Source: an uncultured Campylobacter sp. (GTDB taxonomy: Bacteria > Campylobacterota > Campylobacteria > Campylobacterales > Campylobacteraceae). From it: DNA of 10,828 nucleotides. Of this stretch, positions 1 to 6,251 are shown one piece after another. The notes under the pieces are model-generated. The model was given only the letters and a program-made list of their open reading frames with translations, was not told the origin of the DNA and ran no database searches. How positions within the stretch are numbered: position 1 is the first letter of the stretch; each line of letters begins with the position of its first letter. The position numbers were made by a program, and so were the translations under genes. The stretch spans positions 1 to 10,828 of the forward strand of contig NZ_CALACG010000170.1 in the NCBI RefSeq assembly GCF_937890585.1, read 5' to 3'.

Positions 1-92
1 ACCTGAAAGGCTTGCGAGCTTTGCGGTGTTTTTGTGACGACGCAGCCAGTAAAAAATAGAGTAAAAAGCAAAATAAGTGAAATTTTTTTCAA
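1..92 (-). CDS. Lipoprotein, N-terminal part only (cut by window edge)
   Basis: Thirty codons are visible on the minus strand before the window ends. Translation from TTG at 92 gives a Lys-Lys n-region, a hydrophobic stretch (about residues 4-14) and FFTGC with the lipobox cysteine at residue 17, followed by a Thr/Gln/Ser-rich mature start. This is a textbook lipoprotein signal for Lgt and Lsp processing. TTG is preferred because AAAAGGA lies six bases upstream. An in-frame ATG at 122 exists but has no ribosome binding site and would give an unusually long n-region. The gene reads away from tRNA-Glu, so the space of about 66 bp between them should hold both promoters. The product family cannot be told from so few residues. 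Confidence 0.7.
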   Translation of the reverse strand, partial: MKKISLILLFTLFFTGCVVTKTPQSSQAFQ

Positions 93-130
93 GATTTGTC
101 CTTTTAATGTAATTTTAAGCATAATGGTAA

Positions 131-136
131 TATAAT
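131..136 (+). promoter_or_regulatory. -10 box of the tRNA-Glu promoter
   Basis: A perfect TATAAT lies 22 bases upstream of the mature tRNA-Glu 5' end. At 17-bp spacing the -35 position (108-113, TGTAAT) matches the consensus poorly, as is usual for Campylobacter housekeeping promoters. A T-rich stretch lies further upstream (82-90). Confidence 0.6.
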
Positions 137-158
137 CCCAATTTCATAACCGAACAGT

Positions 159-233
159 GGCCCATTCGTCTAGCGGTTAGGACATCGCCCTTTCACGGCG
201 GTAACACGAGTTCGAGTCTCGTATGGGTCACCA
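159..233 (+). tRNA. tRNA-Glu (anticodon TTC)
   Basis: This is a 75-base cloverleaf with CCA encoded at 231-233. The acceptor arms are GGCCCAT (159-165) and ATGGGTC (223-229), with one G-T wobble at the second pair. The anticodon stem is 185-189 with 197-201 and encloses a seven-base loop with TTC at 192-194. The T-loop TTCGAGT follows. It is a single gene transcribed away from the lipoprotein gene, and no clear terminator is seen after it. Confidence 0.96.
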
Positions 234-382
234 CTTCTAAAAGTCAAAATCTTATCCACATAAGCTTTAAAATTTCGTTAATTCAACATTTTGATCCATT
301 TTGTATTTTAAATTTTCAAATTTGCAGATTGAAGTAGAACACCTAAATTTACCAAGCAAACCAGCCAGCCAAAAGGCTAAAT

Positions 383-2800
383 TTACATCTGGTGCGGTTT
401 GCCTAGTAAAAATCCCTGTGCGTATGAAATTCCAAATTTCTTTATATACTCTAAAATTTCCTCGTTGCTCACAAACTCAGCCACGATCTTATAGCCCTGC
501 CTTTTTGCAAAGCTAACGATAGTTTCAACCAAAACCCTTGCGTTTTCGTCGGTTGGTAGCTTTTTGATGATAGAGCCATCTATCTTGATATTGTCTATAT
601 CAAGCTCTAAAATTCGGTAGTAGTTTGAGTAGCCCGAGCCAAAGTCGTCTATCGATATCTTGCAGCCATAGCCCTTTGCCCTTTTTATAAATTTATTTGC
701 CATGGCGTAGTCGCTAAGCTCTTCGCTCTCAAGCATCTCAAAGCAAATTCTACTCGGATCAGGGCAGCTCTCTAGCTTCTCTTCTAAAATTTCTCTTACA
801 CTAGGGTCGGTTAGGTCAGAGCTTGAGAGGTTGATAGAAAATGTAAAATTTGGATATTTTTTGACTAGATCAAAGGCAAGCGCGATAACCCTTTTTGTTA
901 TCTGCACATAAAGCTGTGTCTTCATCGCGATCTCTAAAAACTCGCCTGGGTAGCGGATCTTGCCATTTTGATCGACGATACGCACCAAGACCTCATAAAA
1001 TTTAGCCTCTTTTTCATCTTCGTGAACATTGAAAATTCCCTGACACTCGACGATAACCGTGTCGTTTTCAAGGGCGTATTCGATGAGCTGCGTGATGAGC
1101 TGGTTTTTGTAGTATCTCATCTCGATCGCGTCGTTTTCTAGGTAATAATATATCTCATTGCCGCTATCAGTTGCCTGCTGGTTGGCTAGGATAGACTGCA
1201 CAAGGCGGTCTGTTTGAGGCGTGTCGTTTGGCAAGGATACGCCAAGAGTTATCTTAATGCCAGGCAAGTTTTCAAATTTACCATCGATCTCGATATTTAT
1301 CCTGTTAAAGTTAAAGTACTCTTTTATAAAACCTATATCTCTAACGATGTCATCGCCTTGATACCAGATATAAAACGCATCGTCTTGAAATCTAAATAGC
1401 TCAGCATTTACAGAGTATGTATCTACGCAGAGTTTTAGGGTGTTTGCCACCGCTTTTAGCATGGCGTTGATGACCTTTGTCTGGTAGAAAAATCTAAGCA
1501 TTTTATAGTTTTTGATGGTTATACAGATCAAAATTCCATCTTTTTTCGCCTCTAAAATTTCAGTCAGCGCAAAGTAGTTGCCAAAGCCAGTTAGCTTGTC
1601 GATTGAGGATTGAATTTTTATCTGCTCATTTTTTTGCTTTAGCTCATTTAGCATACCTATCTCTTTTGTGCGGTCAAGCTTGACAGCCATGTATCCTTCG
1701 AGCTTTTCTTCAAAGAAAAACGGCGCAAAACGCACCTTTTCGTATAGTAAATTTCCGCTCTTTGTCTTGCTAATGAGCTCGTCGCTCTCCCAAGAGCTCT
1801 TATTCATTATGGCGTTTTTTATCTCTGCATAAAAGCTATCTGGGTGCATATAGGATTTTAAAATTTTAGGGTCTTTGCCAACGACCTCACTTAGTTTATA
1901 GCCTGTTTTTACCTCAAAAGTCTTGTTTACATATAAAATTTTATTACTATTATCGCAAAAAACTACCGAGCTGTGTGCCGTATCGACCGTGGCTTTTAGA
2001 AGTTTTATCTGTTTTAACTGTTTGATAACTATTCTTGCTTGATAAAAAGTTAGCGCGCAAAATAGCACAAAGCAGACAAAGCAAAGCCCCTGCATGATCA
2101 TGATATTTCGCACCATCGACATATATGATCTTAGGCTCTCTTTTCTAAAATTCCTTAAAATTTCTCCAAGTTTTATATCAGCTGAGTCCTTTGCTATGTT
2201 GCTAAGGCTCTTTGCAAATCCAAGCGCGTAAGAGGCTTTTTCTAGGATCGAAGTCGCCTTTGCGTCGTTTTTATAAGTAGTTTTAAACCTCTCTATTTGC
2301 TCTTTTGTTATATCAAGAGCTTCATTACTTATGATAGCCGAGCTTCTTATCGCGTGAAATATCGGATCTAGCGGCTCTAGCCTCTTGTCGCTATCTATCT
2401 CATGCTCACCAGACAATATATAAGAAGCCATCGACGAGCTAGCGAAATTTGACCTATCTATGAGCCTTTGCTTTTTCGCAAAGCTATCTTGTATGTTTTT
2501 TAAAAATTTAGCGTTTTTCTCTTGATGTAAAATTTGCATAACACTATTTAGCTCATCAAGCTGGCTTAAATTTTGGTCGAAATTTCTTAAATTTTTATTG
2601 ACATCGTCGTAGTTTAGGTGAAAGACGTTATTTTCTAGGCTAAAGCTTAGCTCATTATCTAGTAGCATAAGGTTTAAAACCTTGTCGTTAAATTTACTGA
2701 CTACGCCAACAACTTTATTTGCCTTATATATGTAAAAAGAGGCAAATCCAAAAACTACAGCCAAAACGATTAGGATGATATTTACTTGTCTTTTATTCAT
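383..2800 (-). CDS. Membrane PAS - degenerate GGDEF - EAL protein (probable c-di-GMP phosphodiesterase)
   Basis: This is an 805-residue inner-membrane signalling protein. Hydrophobic segments at about 7-26 and 234-254 flank a helical periplasmic region of about 205 residues. A LNYDD stretch (62-66) followed by leucine-spaced helices recalls DAHL-type ligand-binding domains (inference). A PAS domain follows (about 270-378), then a GGDEF-like domain (about 400-555) whose signature is RFQDDAF (470-476) instead of RxGGDEF, so cyclase activity is unlikely. The EAL domain (about 566-805) keeps EVL (603-605), NLS (657-659), an FEMLE segment (687-691), DDFG (718-721), KIDG (739-742), AE (774-775) and QGF (795-797), so phosphodiesterase activity is plausible. 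The ATG overlaps the end of the upstream di-heme cytochrome gene by 8 bases, which points to translational coupling. No convincing terminator follows the stop codon at 383-385. Confidence 0.92.
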   Translation of the reverse strand: MNKRQVNIILIVLAVVFGFASFYIYKANKVVGVVSKFNDKVLNLMLLDNELSFSLENNVFHLNYDDVNKNLRNFDQNLSQLDELNSVMQILHQEKNAKFLKNIQDSFAKKQRLIDRSNFASSSMASYILSGEHEIDSDKRLEPLDPIFHAIRSSAIISNEALDITKEQIERFKTTYKNDAKATSILEKASYALGFAKSLSNIAKDSADIKLGEILRNFRKESLRSYMSMVRNIMIMQGLCFVCFVLFCALTFYQARIVIKQLKQIKLLKATVDTAHSSVVFCDNSNKILYVNKTFEVKTGYKLSEVVGKDPKILKSYMHPDSFYAEIKNAIMNKSSWESDELISKTKSGNLLYEKVRFAPFFFEEKLEGYMAVKLDRTKEIGMLNELKQKNEQIKIQSSIDKLTGFGNYFALTEILEAKKDGILICITIKNYKMLRFFYQTKVINAMLKAVANTLKLCVDTYSVNAELFRFQDDAFYIWYQGDDIVRDIGFIKEYFNFNRINIEIDGKFENLPGIKITLGVSLPNDTPQTDRLVQSILANQQATDSGNEIYYYLENDAIEMRYYKNQLITQLIEYALENDTVIVECQGIFNVHEDEKEAKFYEVLVRIVDQNGKIRYPGEFLEIAMKTQLYVQITKRVIALAFDLVKKYPNFTFSINLSSSDLTDPSVREILEEKLESCPDPSRICFEMLESEELSDYAMANKFIKRAKGYGCKISIDDFGSGYSNYYRILELDIDNIKIDGSIIKKLPTDENARVLVETIVSFAKRQGYKIVAEFVSNEEILEYIKKFGISYAQGFLLGKPHQM

Positions 2801-3659
2801 TTAGTATCCTAGGTCTGCGGCCATTTAGCGTCTGCAAAAATTTATAAATTTGCTCTATCTCTTCATTGCTTAGTGTGTGAAGTAGTTGGCGGTAGCTTAC
2901 AAAGCTTATCAACTCTTTTAGGTCATTTATGCTACCACTTATTAGGTACGGATATGTTCTGGTGATATTTCTTAAAGATGGCACTCGTAAAAGACGCCTA
3001 TTTTCTGTTGTATCTTTTTTTAGTCCTATATCTTGCATCAAATTTCCACCTAAATTTCTACCATTGTGGCAAGCCACACAGCCGATCTTCTTAAAAGTCT
3101 CAAAGCCTTTTTTTGCTTCGTCGTCTATAGCATTTTTATTGCCAGCTATGTATTCATCAAATGGCGAGTCTATGCTAAGCACTGCCTTTTCAAACTCTAC
3201 CAAGGCATCTACTATATTTTTATATTTGATACCATCTTCATAGGCATCCTCAAACAAAATTTGATACTCGCCTATGCTTTTTACCTTTTTTACTATCTCA
3301 TCTTTGTTTGAATTTAGCTGGTTTCTAGAATTTATCGACTCGTTTACTTGCTCTTTTAGGCTTCTAGCTCTACCATCATTAAAAAATATAAAATTTAGAG
3401 CCGCATTTAGCATGCTTGGTGGGTTTAAAGCGCCATTTTTGCTAGTGTAAGATGGATTTGTACCACTGAAATTCCAGTATAGGTTGTGGCAGGTCTCGCA
3501 AGAGTAGTTTTCAGTGGGGCTTAGCCTTTTGTCAAAAAAGAGCTTCTTACCGATGCGAGCTTTTTGTTCGTCGTATTTTGATGTGAGTACCGGCTCGAAA
3601 GTCTCGCTTGCCATCATTGTGCAAAAGGATACCAACAAACAAAATAAAAATTTATTCAT
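2793..3659 (-). CDS. Exported di-heme cytochrome c, CcpA/MauG family, lacking peroxidase residues
   Basis: The 288-residue product begins with a Sec signal peptide (cleavage probably after Ala17). It has two haem c motifs, CETCH (54-58) and CVACH (194-198), and family blocks KKLFFDKRLS (38-47), NDGRA (94-98) and RVPSLRN (225-231). Length and layout match bacterial di-heme cytochrome c peroxidases. Aligned from memory to Pseudomonas CcpA, it lacks the conserved His between the haems (Ser70/Tyr71 here), the Trp before DGR (Asn94), the catalytic Glu (Gln114), the His of PYFHxG (Ile240) and the axial Met (Val254). Peroxidase activity is therefore doubtful; electron transfer or sensing is more likely (inference). 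GGAG lies five bases upstream of the ATG. It is first in an operon with the EAL gene and diverges from the pilin genes. Confidence 0.9.
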   Translation of the reverse strand: MNKFLFCLLVSFCTMMASETFEPVLTSKYDEQKARIGKKLFFDKRLSPTENYSCETCHNLYWNFSGTNPSYTSKNGALNPPSMLNAALNFIFFNDGRARSLKEQVNESINSRNQLNSNKDEIVKKVKSIGEYQILFEDAYEDGIKYKNIVDALVEFEKAVLSIDSPFDEYIAGNKNAIDDEAKKGFETFKKIGCVACHNGRNLGGNLMQDIGLKKDTTENRRLLRVPSLRNITRTYPYLISGSINDLKELISFVSYRQLLHTLSNEEIEQIYKFLQTLNGRRPRILNE

Positions 3660-3685
3660 AAAATCTCCATATTTTTAACCGCATA

Positions 3686-3691
3686 ATTATA
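3686..3691 (-). promoter_or_regulatory. -10 box of the di-heme cytochrome/EAL operon promoter
   Basis: On the minus strand this reads TATAAT, 26 bases upstream of the di-heme cytochrome ATG. No good -35 match is found at 16-18 bp spacing, which is normal for this genus. It lies in the same intergenic space as the divergent pilin promoter, so a shared regulator could act on both. Confidence 0.55.
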
Positions 3692-3747
3692 GCTCAATTA
3701 TTTTTATATCTACCAAATCGGCTAATTTGTAAAAAATTTAGCTTTTA

Positions 3748-3776
3748 TTTGCATTTTGAAAAAAAAGTTGTATAAT
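3748..3776 (+). promoter_or_regulatory. Promoter of the first pilin-like gene
   Basis: The -10 box TATAAT (3771-3776) is preceded by TTTGCA (3748-3753) at 17-bp spacing with an A-run between. Transcription would start near 3783, giving a leader of about 28 bases that carries a strong AAGGAGG (3799-3805). Confidence 0.65.
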
Positions 3777-3810
3777 CCGCTAAAATACAACAATTTTCAA
3801 GGAGGAACCA

Positions 3811-4302
3811 ATGAAAAAAGGTTTTACAATGATCGAGTTGATCTTCGTGATCGTTATTTTGGGTATATTAGCCGCAGTCGCTATACCAAGACTAGCTGCA
3901 ACAAGGGATGATGCAGAGACAGCTAAAGTTGCTACAAATATACAGACTATTATTTCTGATCTAGGCTCATACTATACTTCACAGGGTAAATTTGCAGAAA
4001 AAAGCGGTAGCACTGCAGATTCTGATGGTGGTGTTGATGCTGATTTTGCGCAAATGACAAATGTTCCAAATCCTGTTAAAGCCAAGACTGAAGAGTGCCT
4101 GAATTTAGGTAAAATAAATAATAAAAACGGTACTGTTGTAGCTACTATTAAAGTTGGCGGACTATGTCAATCAGTATGGGATTTACCTTCTATGAGAACT
4201 ATAGCAGCGTTAATAACAGGTACTACTACTGCATCTACTTCTAGTGTTGCAGCTGCTACTGGTAAATTAAAATTTGGTGGTACTGGCATTAAGTGGGAAT
4301 AA
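3811..4302 (+). CDS. Type IV pilin-like / type II secretion pseudopilin (major-type signal)
   Basis: The 163-residue product has a canonical class III prepilin signal, MKKG^FTMIEL, with Gly at -1 and Glu at +5 of the mature protein. A hydrophobic helix follows (about 5-27). This is the substrate signature of a PilD-type peptidase that cleaves and N-methylates the Phe. The C-terminal part has two cysteines (96 and 119) that could form a D-region disulfide, and a Thr/Ser/Ala-rich tail (about 136-150). AAGGAGG five bases upstream makes the start certain and suggests high expression. In Campylobacter, relatives of this type (such as CtsG of C. jejuni) take part in natural transformation; that role is inferred. 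No assembly genes are nearby. A terminator ends the transcript before the second pilin gene. Confidence 0.9.
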   Translation: MKKGFTMIELIFVIVILGILAAVAIPRLAATRDDAETAKVATNIQTIISDLGSYYTSQGKFAEKSGSTADSDGGVDADFAQMTNVPNPVKAKTEECLNLGKINNKNGTVVATIKVGGLCQSVWDLPSMRTIAALITGTTTASTSSVAAATGKLKFGGTGIKWE

Positions 4303-4320
4303 CTTTTAATCTTTACTTAT

Positions 4321-4350
4321 TGGCAAGGAAATTCCTTGCCATCTCTTTTA
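4321..4350 (+). terminator. Intrinsic terminator after the first pilin-like gene
   Basis: There is a perfect 9-bp stem, TGGCAAGGA (4321-4329) with TCCTTGCCA (4333-4341) around a three-base loop, followed by a T-rich run TCTCTTTTA. It lies 18 bases past the stop codon and separates the two pilin transcripts. Confidence 0.85.
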
Positions 4351-4370
4351 ATCTACTTTTAAAAATTTAT

Positions 4371-4399
4371 TTTTCATTTATAAAAAAATTAGCTATAAT
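4371..4399 (+). promoter_or_regulatory. Promoter of the second pilin-like gene
   Basis: The -10 box TATAAT (4394-4399) lies 17 bp after TTTTCA (4371-4376). Start of transcription near 4406 would leave a leader of about 24 bases with AAGGA at 4418-4422. Together with the upstream terminator it makes this gene an independent unit. Confidence 0.6.
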
Positions 4400-4429
4400 C
4401 TCGTAACTTCAAATTTCAAGGATGAAGTG

Positions 4430-4912
4430 ATGAAAAAGGCCTTTACAATGATCGAGCCAATCTTTGTAATAGTTATCGTAGGAATACTAACCACAGTTGT
4501 TATCTCTAAGATAAATGCCACAAGAGAGGACGCTAAGCTTACAAAAGTTATGTCAGAGATAGCCGTTGCCATTCAAGACATAAATGTCTACTACATATCA
4601 GAAGGTAAGCTGGCTATTGACACCAAAAATAACAGAGTTGATTTTAGAGCGATGACAAATGCTGGGGTTATAGATAGCTCTGGCAACCTTGGCTTTTTTA
4701 TTAAAGATGATGAATGCTTTTTTATATCAAGTTTTTTTAATACTGGTCATAATGATGAAAACTACCTAGGGGTAAATATTGGTCAAAATGGCTTATGCAA
4801 AAGGCTTTGGGAAACTTCAGAATTTAAACAGCTTGGACAAACTATGCTAAGATCAGCTGGAGAAACATCCCCGTATTTTATCAGTTTTGGCGCAACTCGC
4901 GTTATTTTTTAA
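4430..4912 (+). CDS. Divergent pilin-like protein / minor pseudopilin
   Basis: This 160-residue protein resembles its upstream neighbour: MKKAFTMIEP, a hydrophobic helix, an NATREDAKLTKV stretch matching AATRDDAETAKV, an AMTNAGV region, and two cysteines in the C-terminal half (about residues 95 and 122). The two genes probably arose by duplication. The prepilin signal is non-standard: Ala replaces Gly before the cleavage site and Pro replaces Leu after Glu5. Both can be tolerated in minor pilins, but processing is less certain. ATG at 4430 is chosen over the immediately preceding in-frame GTG (4427), because it aligns with the neighbour's start and sits seven bases after AAGGA. The low GC content matches surrounding genes. 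A minor-pilin role beside the first gene is inferred. Confidence 0.83.
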   Translation: MKKAFTMIEPIFVIVIVGILTTVVISKINATREDAKLTKVMSEIAVAIQDINVYYISEGKLAIDTKNNRVDFRAMTNAGVIDSSGNLGFFIKDDECFFISSFFNTGHNDENYLGVNIGQNGLCKRLWETSEFKQLGQTMLRSAGETSPYFISFGATRVIF

Positions 4913-5001
4913 CTATATAAATTTACTAAAACTTCAAAAGTCCGAAATTTACGTTTTATTCTTGAAATTTTATAAAAATAAAGTCCAAAACTAATTTTTT
5001 C

Positions 5002-5030
5002 TTGACAACAATAACATTTTTAGATACAAT
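5002..5030 (+). promoter_or_regulatory. Strong sigma70-type promoter of the tRNA cluster
   Basis: A perfect TTGACA (5002-5007) is spaced 17 bp from TACAAT (5025-5030), the best -35/-10 pair in the window. It starts transcription about 42 bases before tRNA-Pro. An exact -35 box is rare in this genus and fits a highly expressed stable-RNA operon. Confidence 0.85.
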
Positions 5031-5078
5031 GCGGTTTTTTAATGAGGTAGTGGCATAAACTTACAAACACGACTCAGG

Positions 5079-5156
5079 CGGGGTGTAGCGCAGTCTGGTT
5101 AGCGCATCTGGTTTGGGACCAGAGGGCCGAAGGTTCGAATCCTTTCACCCCGACCA
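5079..5156 (+). tRNA. tRNA-Pro (anticodon TGG)
   Basis: This is a complete cloverleaf with encoded CCA (5154-5156). The acceptor CGGGGTG (5079-5085) pairs with CACCCCG. The anticodon stem 5107-5111/5119-5123 encloses a loop with TGG at 5114-5116. First gene of the five-tRNA cluster. Confidence 0.96.
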
Positions 5157-5164
5157 TGTTAAAT

Positions 5165-5242
5165 GGTGAGTGTAGCTCAGTCGGTTAGAGCATCAGATTG
5201 TGGTCCTGAGGGTCGTGGGTTCGATTCCCATCACTCACCCCA
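5165..5242 (+). tRNA. tRNA-His (anticodon GTG)
   Basis: This has the histidine-specific extra 5' G (G-1 at 5165) opposite discriminator C (5239), and acceptor GTGAGTG with CACTCAC. The anticodon GTG is at 5200-5202 and CCA is encoded at 5240-5242. The last pair of the anticodon stem is A5197 opposite C5205, a mismatch (positions 31 and 39). The gene begins eight bases after tRNA-Pro. Confidence 0.95.
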
Positions 5243-5248
5243 TTTTGG

Positions 5249-5325
5249 GCGCTCGTAGCTCAATTGGATAGAGCGACAGACTTCGGATCTGTAGGTTATG
5301 GGTTCGACTCCTATCGGGCGCGCCA
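5249..5325 (+). tRNA. tRNA-Arg (anticodon TCG)
   Basis: The acceptor GCGCTCG (5249-5255) pairs with CGGGCGC (5315-5321), with one T-G wobble. The discriminator is G and CCA is encoded (5323-5325). Anticodon TCG at 5283-5285 reads CGA/CGG codons. It lies six bases after tRNA-His. Confidence 0.95.
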
Positions 5326-5340
5326 CTTAAAAGACTTTAT

Positions 5341-5417
5341 GCGCTCATAGCTCAGCTGGATAGAGCAACGGCCTTCTAAGCCGTAGGCCTCAGGTTCGAA
5401 TCCTGATGGGCGTACCA
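5341..5417 (+). tRNA. tRNA-Arg (anticodon TCT)
   Basis: The acceptor GCGCTCA (5341-5347) pairs with TGGGCGT (5407-5413), so the terminal pair is G1-T72, a wobble. The anticodon is TCT (5375-5377) for AGA/AGG; AGA is a common arginine codon in AT-rich genomes. CCA is encoded at 5415-5417. Confidence 0.95.
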
Positions 5418-5431
5418 CTTATTATTGTTGT

Positions 5432-5516
5432 GCGGATGTGGTGAAATTGGCAGACACGCCAGACTTAGGATCTGGTGCCCCACGGCGTGGAGGTTCAAGT
5501 CCTCTCATCCGCACCA
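5432..5516 (+). tRNA. tRNA-Leu (anticodon TAG)
   Basis: This is an 85-base class II tRNA with a variable arm (about 5476-5490). The acceptor GCGGATG (5432-5438) pairs with CATCCGC (5506-5512). Anticodon TAG is at 5466-5468 and CCA at 5514-5516. It is the last gene of the cluster. A short T-run follows directly, but no clear terminator hairpin was found. Confidence 0.95.
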
Positions 5517-6130
5517 TCTTTTTAAAATCCATCTTTAAAACTTCAAAAACTCAATTTTCATTTGAATTTATCAAATTTACTTATTTAAAATTTAGTAGAA
5601 ATTTTCACTTATCAAACGATCTGCATTAAATTTATAAAATTCAAAGATCAAATTCCCAAATTTACGCCATTAAAACAAAGAGATAATAAGAAACCAAAGG
5701 CGAGTGCGGTAGTGTTGAGACTGCCATTTTTGTGTGAAGGCACGCGAAGGTTTGTTTTATAGTTGTGCTAATAGGCTTGATAGCGTATTTTAGCTTTGGT
5801 AGGTAGATTGTAAGGAGATCGGGTTGAAATAAATTTAAGCTTGATGGCTGGCTGCAAATATGAGGCAGCTTTTTAGTAATAACGCTACTTGTATGCCAAG
5901 AGCGTAGGCAGTGGGCTAATATCGCGCTAAATAGCTTATAATTTTTGTCTGCGGTGTTAAACTATTATGATGGCAAATTTAGATATTTAAAGAGCAAATT
6001 TGCAAGGCGAGATGGTTGGTTTTTGGGCGTGAAACGGCATGATCATCATGTGTGTATATGTGAAATTTGCAGTAATGCCTTGGGTGGATTGCGATGCAAG
6101 GTGGTGCAACTATCACCTTGATAAGCTAAG

Positions 6131-6170
6131 GAAAATTTACGCCTAAATTTAGCCATTTTTGGTTTAAGCC
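6131..6170 (+). repeat. Degenerate repeat core, copy A
   Basis: This copy starts GAAAATTTACGCC, then TAAATTTAG, then a pyrimidine-rich segment ending TTTTTGG and TTTAAG. It fits the shared pattern GAAATTTAYGNCNAAATTT followed by RGYYRTYTYGG. A secondary motif TTTAAGGCGCAAA follows at 6178 and a third block GAGCTATTTACAAGC at 6216, in the same order as in copy C. Confidence 0.55.
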
Positions 6171-6251
6171 TTTAATATTTAAGGCGCAAAAATGCCAAAT
6201 TTGCAATGAAATTTTGAGCTATTTACAAGCTAATCTTGTTTGGCTTGTGGC

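Noticed and set aside
120..122. ATG start for the lipoprotein
   Set aside because: It has no ribosome binding site, and the resulting n-region would be unusually long, while TTG at 92 has AAAAGGA at good distance.
356..402. Inverted repeat GCAAACC...GGTTTGC and a small AGCC/GGCT stem around the EAL stop codon, considered as a terminator
   Set aside because: The outer arms are more than 30 bases apart and overlap coding sequence, and no T-run follows either stem on the minus strand.
301..516. Plus-strand 71-codon frame
   Set aside because: It lacks a ribosome binding site and overlaps the 3' end of the EAL gene on the opposite strand, whose domains are unambiguous.
3721..3742. Imperfect inverted repeat GCTAATTT...AAATTTAGC between the divergent promoters, as an operator
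   Set aside because: Pairing breaks after five bases without a bulge, and such AAATTT-based dyads are frequent by chance in this DNA.
4427..4429. GTG start for the second pilin-like gene
   Set aside because: The next codon is ATG with better spacing to AAGGA, and it aligns exactly with the MKKGFTMIE start of the neighbour.
4893..4912. Short GC stem before TTATTTTTT at the end of the second pilin gene, as a terminator
   Set aside because: Only three GC pairs plus wobbles can form, and it overlaps the last codons; too weak to call.
5438..5629. Plus-strand 63-codon frame starting MVKLADTPDLGSG
   Set aside because: It lies mostly inside tRNA-Leu and is the well-known spurious frame produced by tRNA-Leu sequences; the part after the tRNA looks like random AT-rich translation.
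5690..6130. Known structured RNA (tmRNA, RNase P RNA, SRP RNA, 6S RNA) in the gene-free tract
   Set aside because: None of the conserved sequence blocks of these RNAs could be found by eye on either strand.
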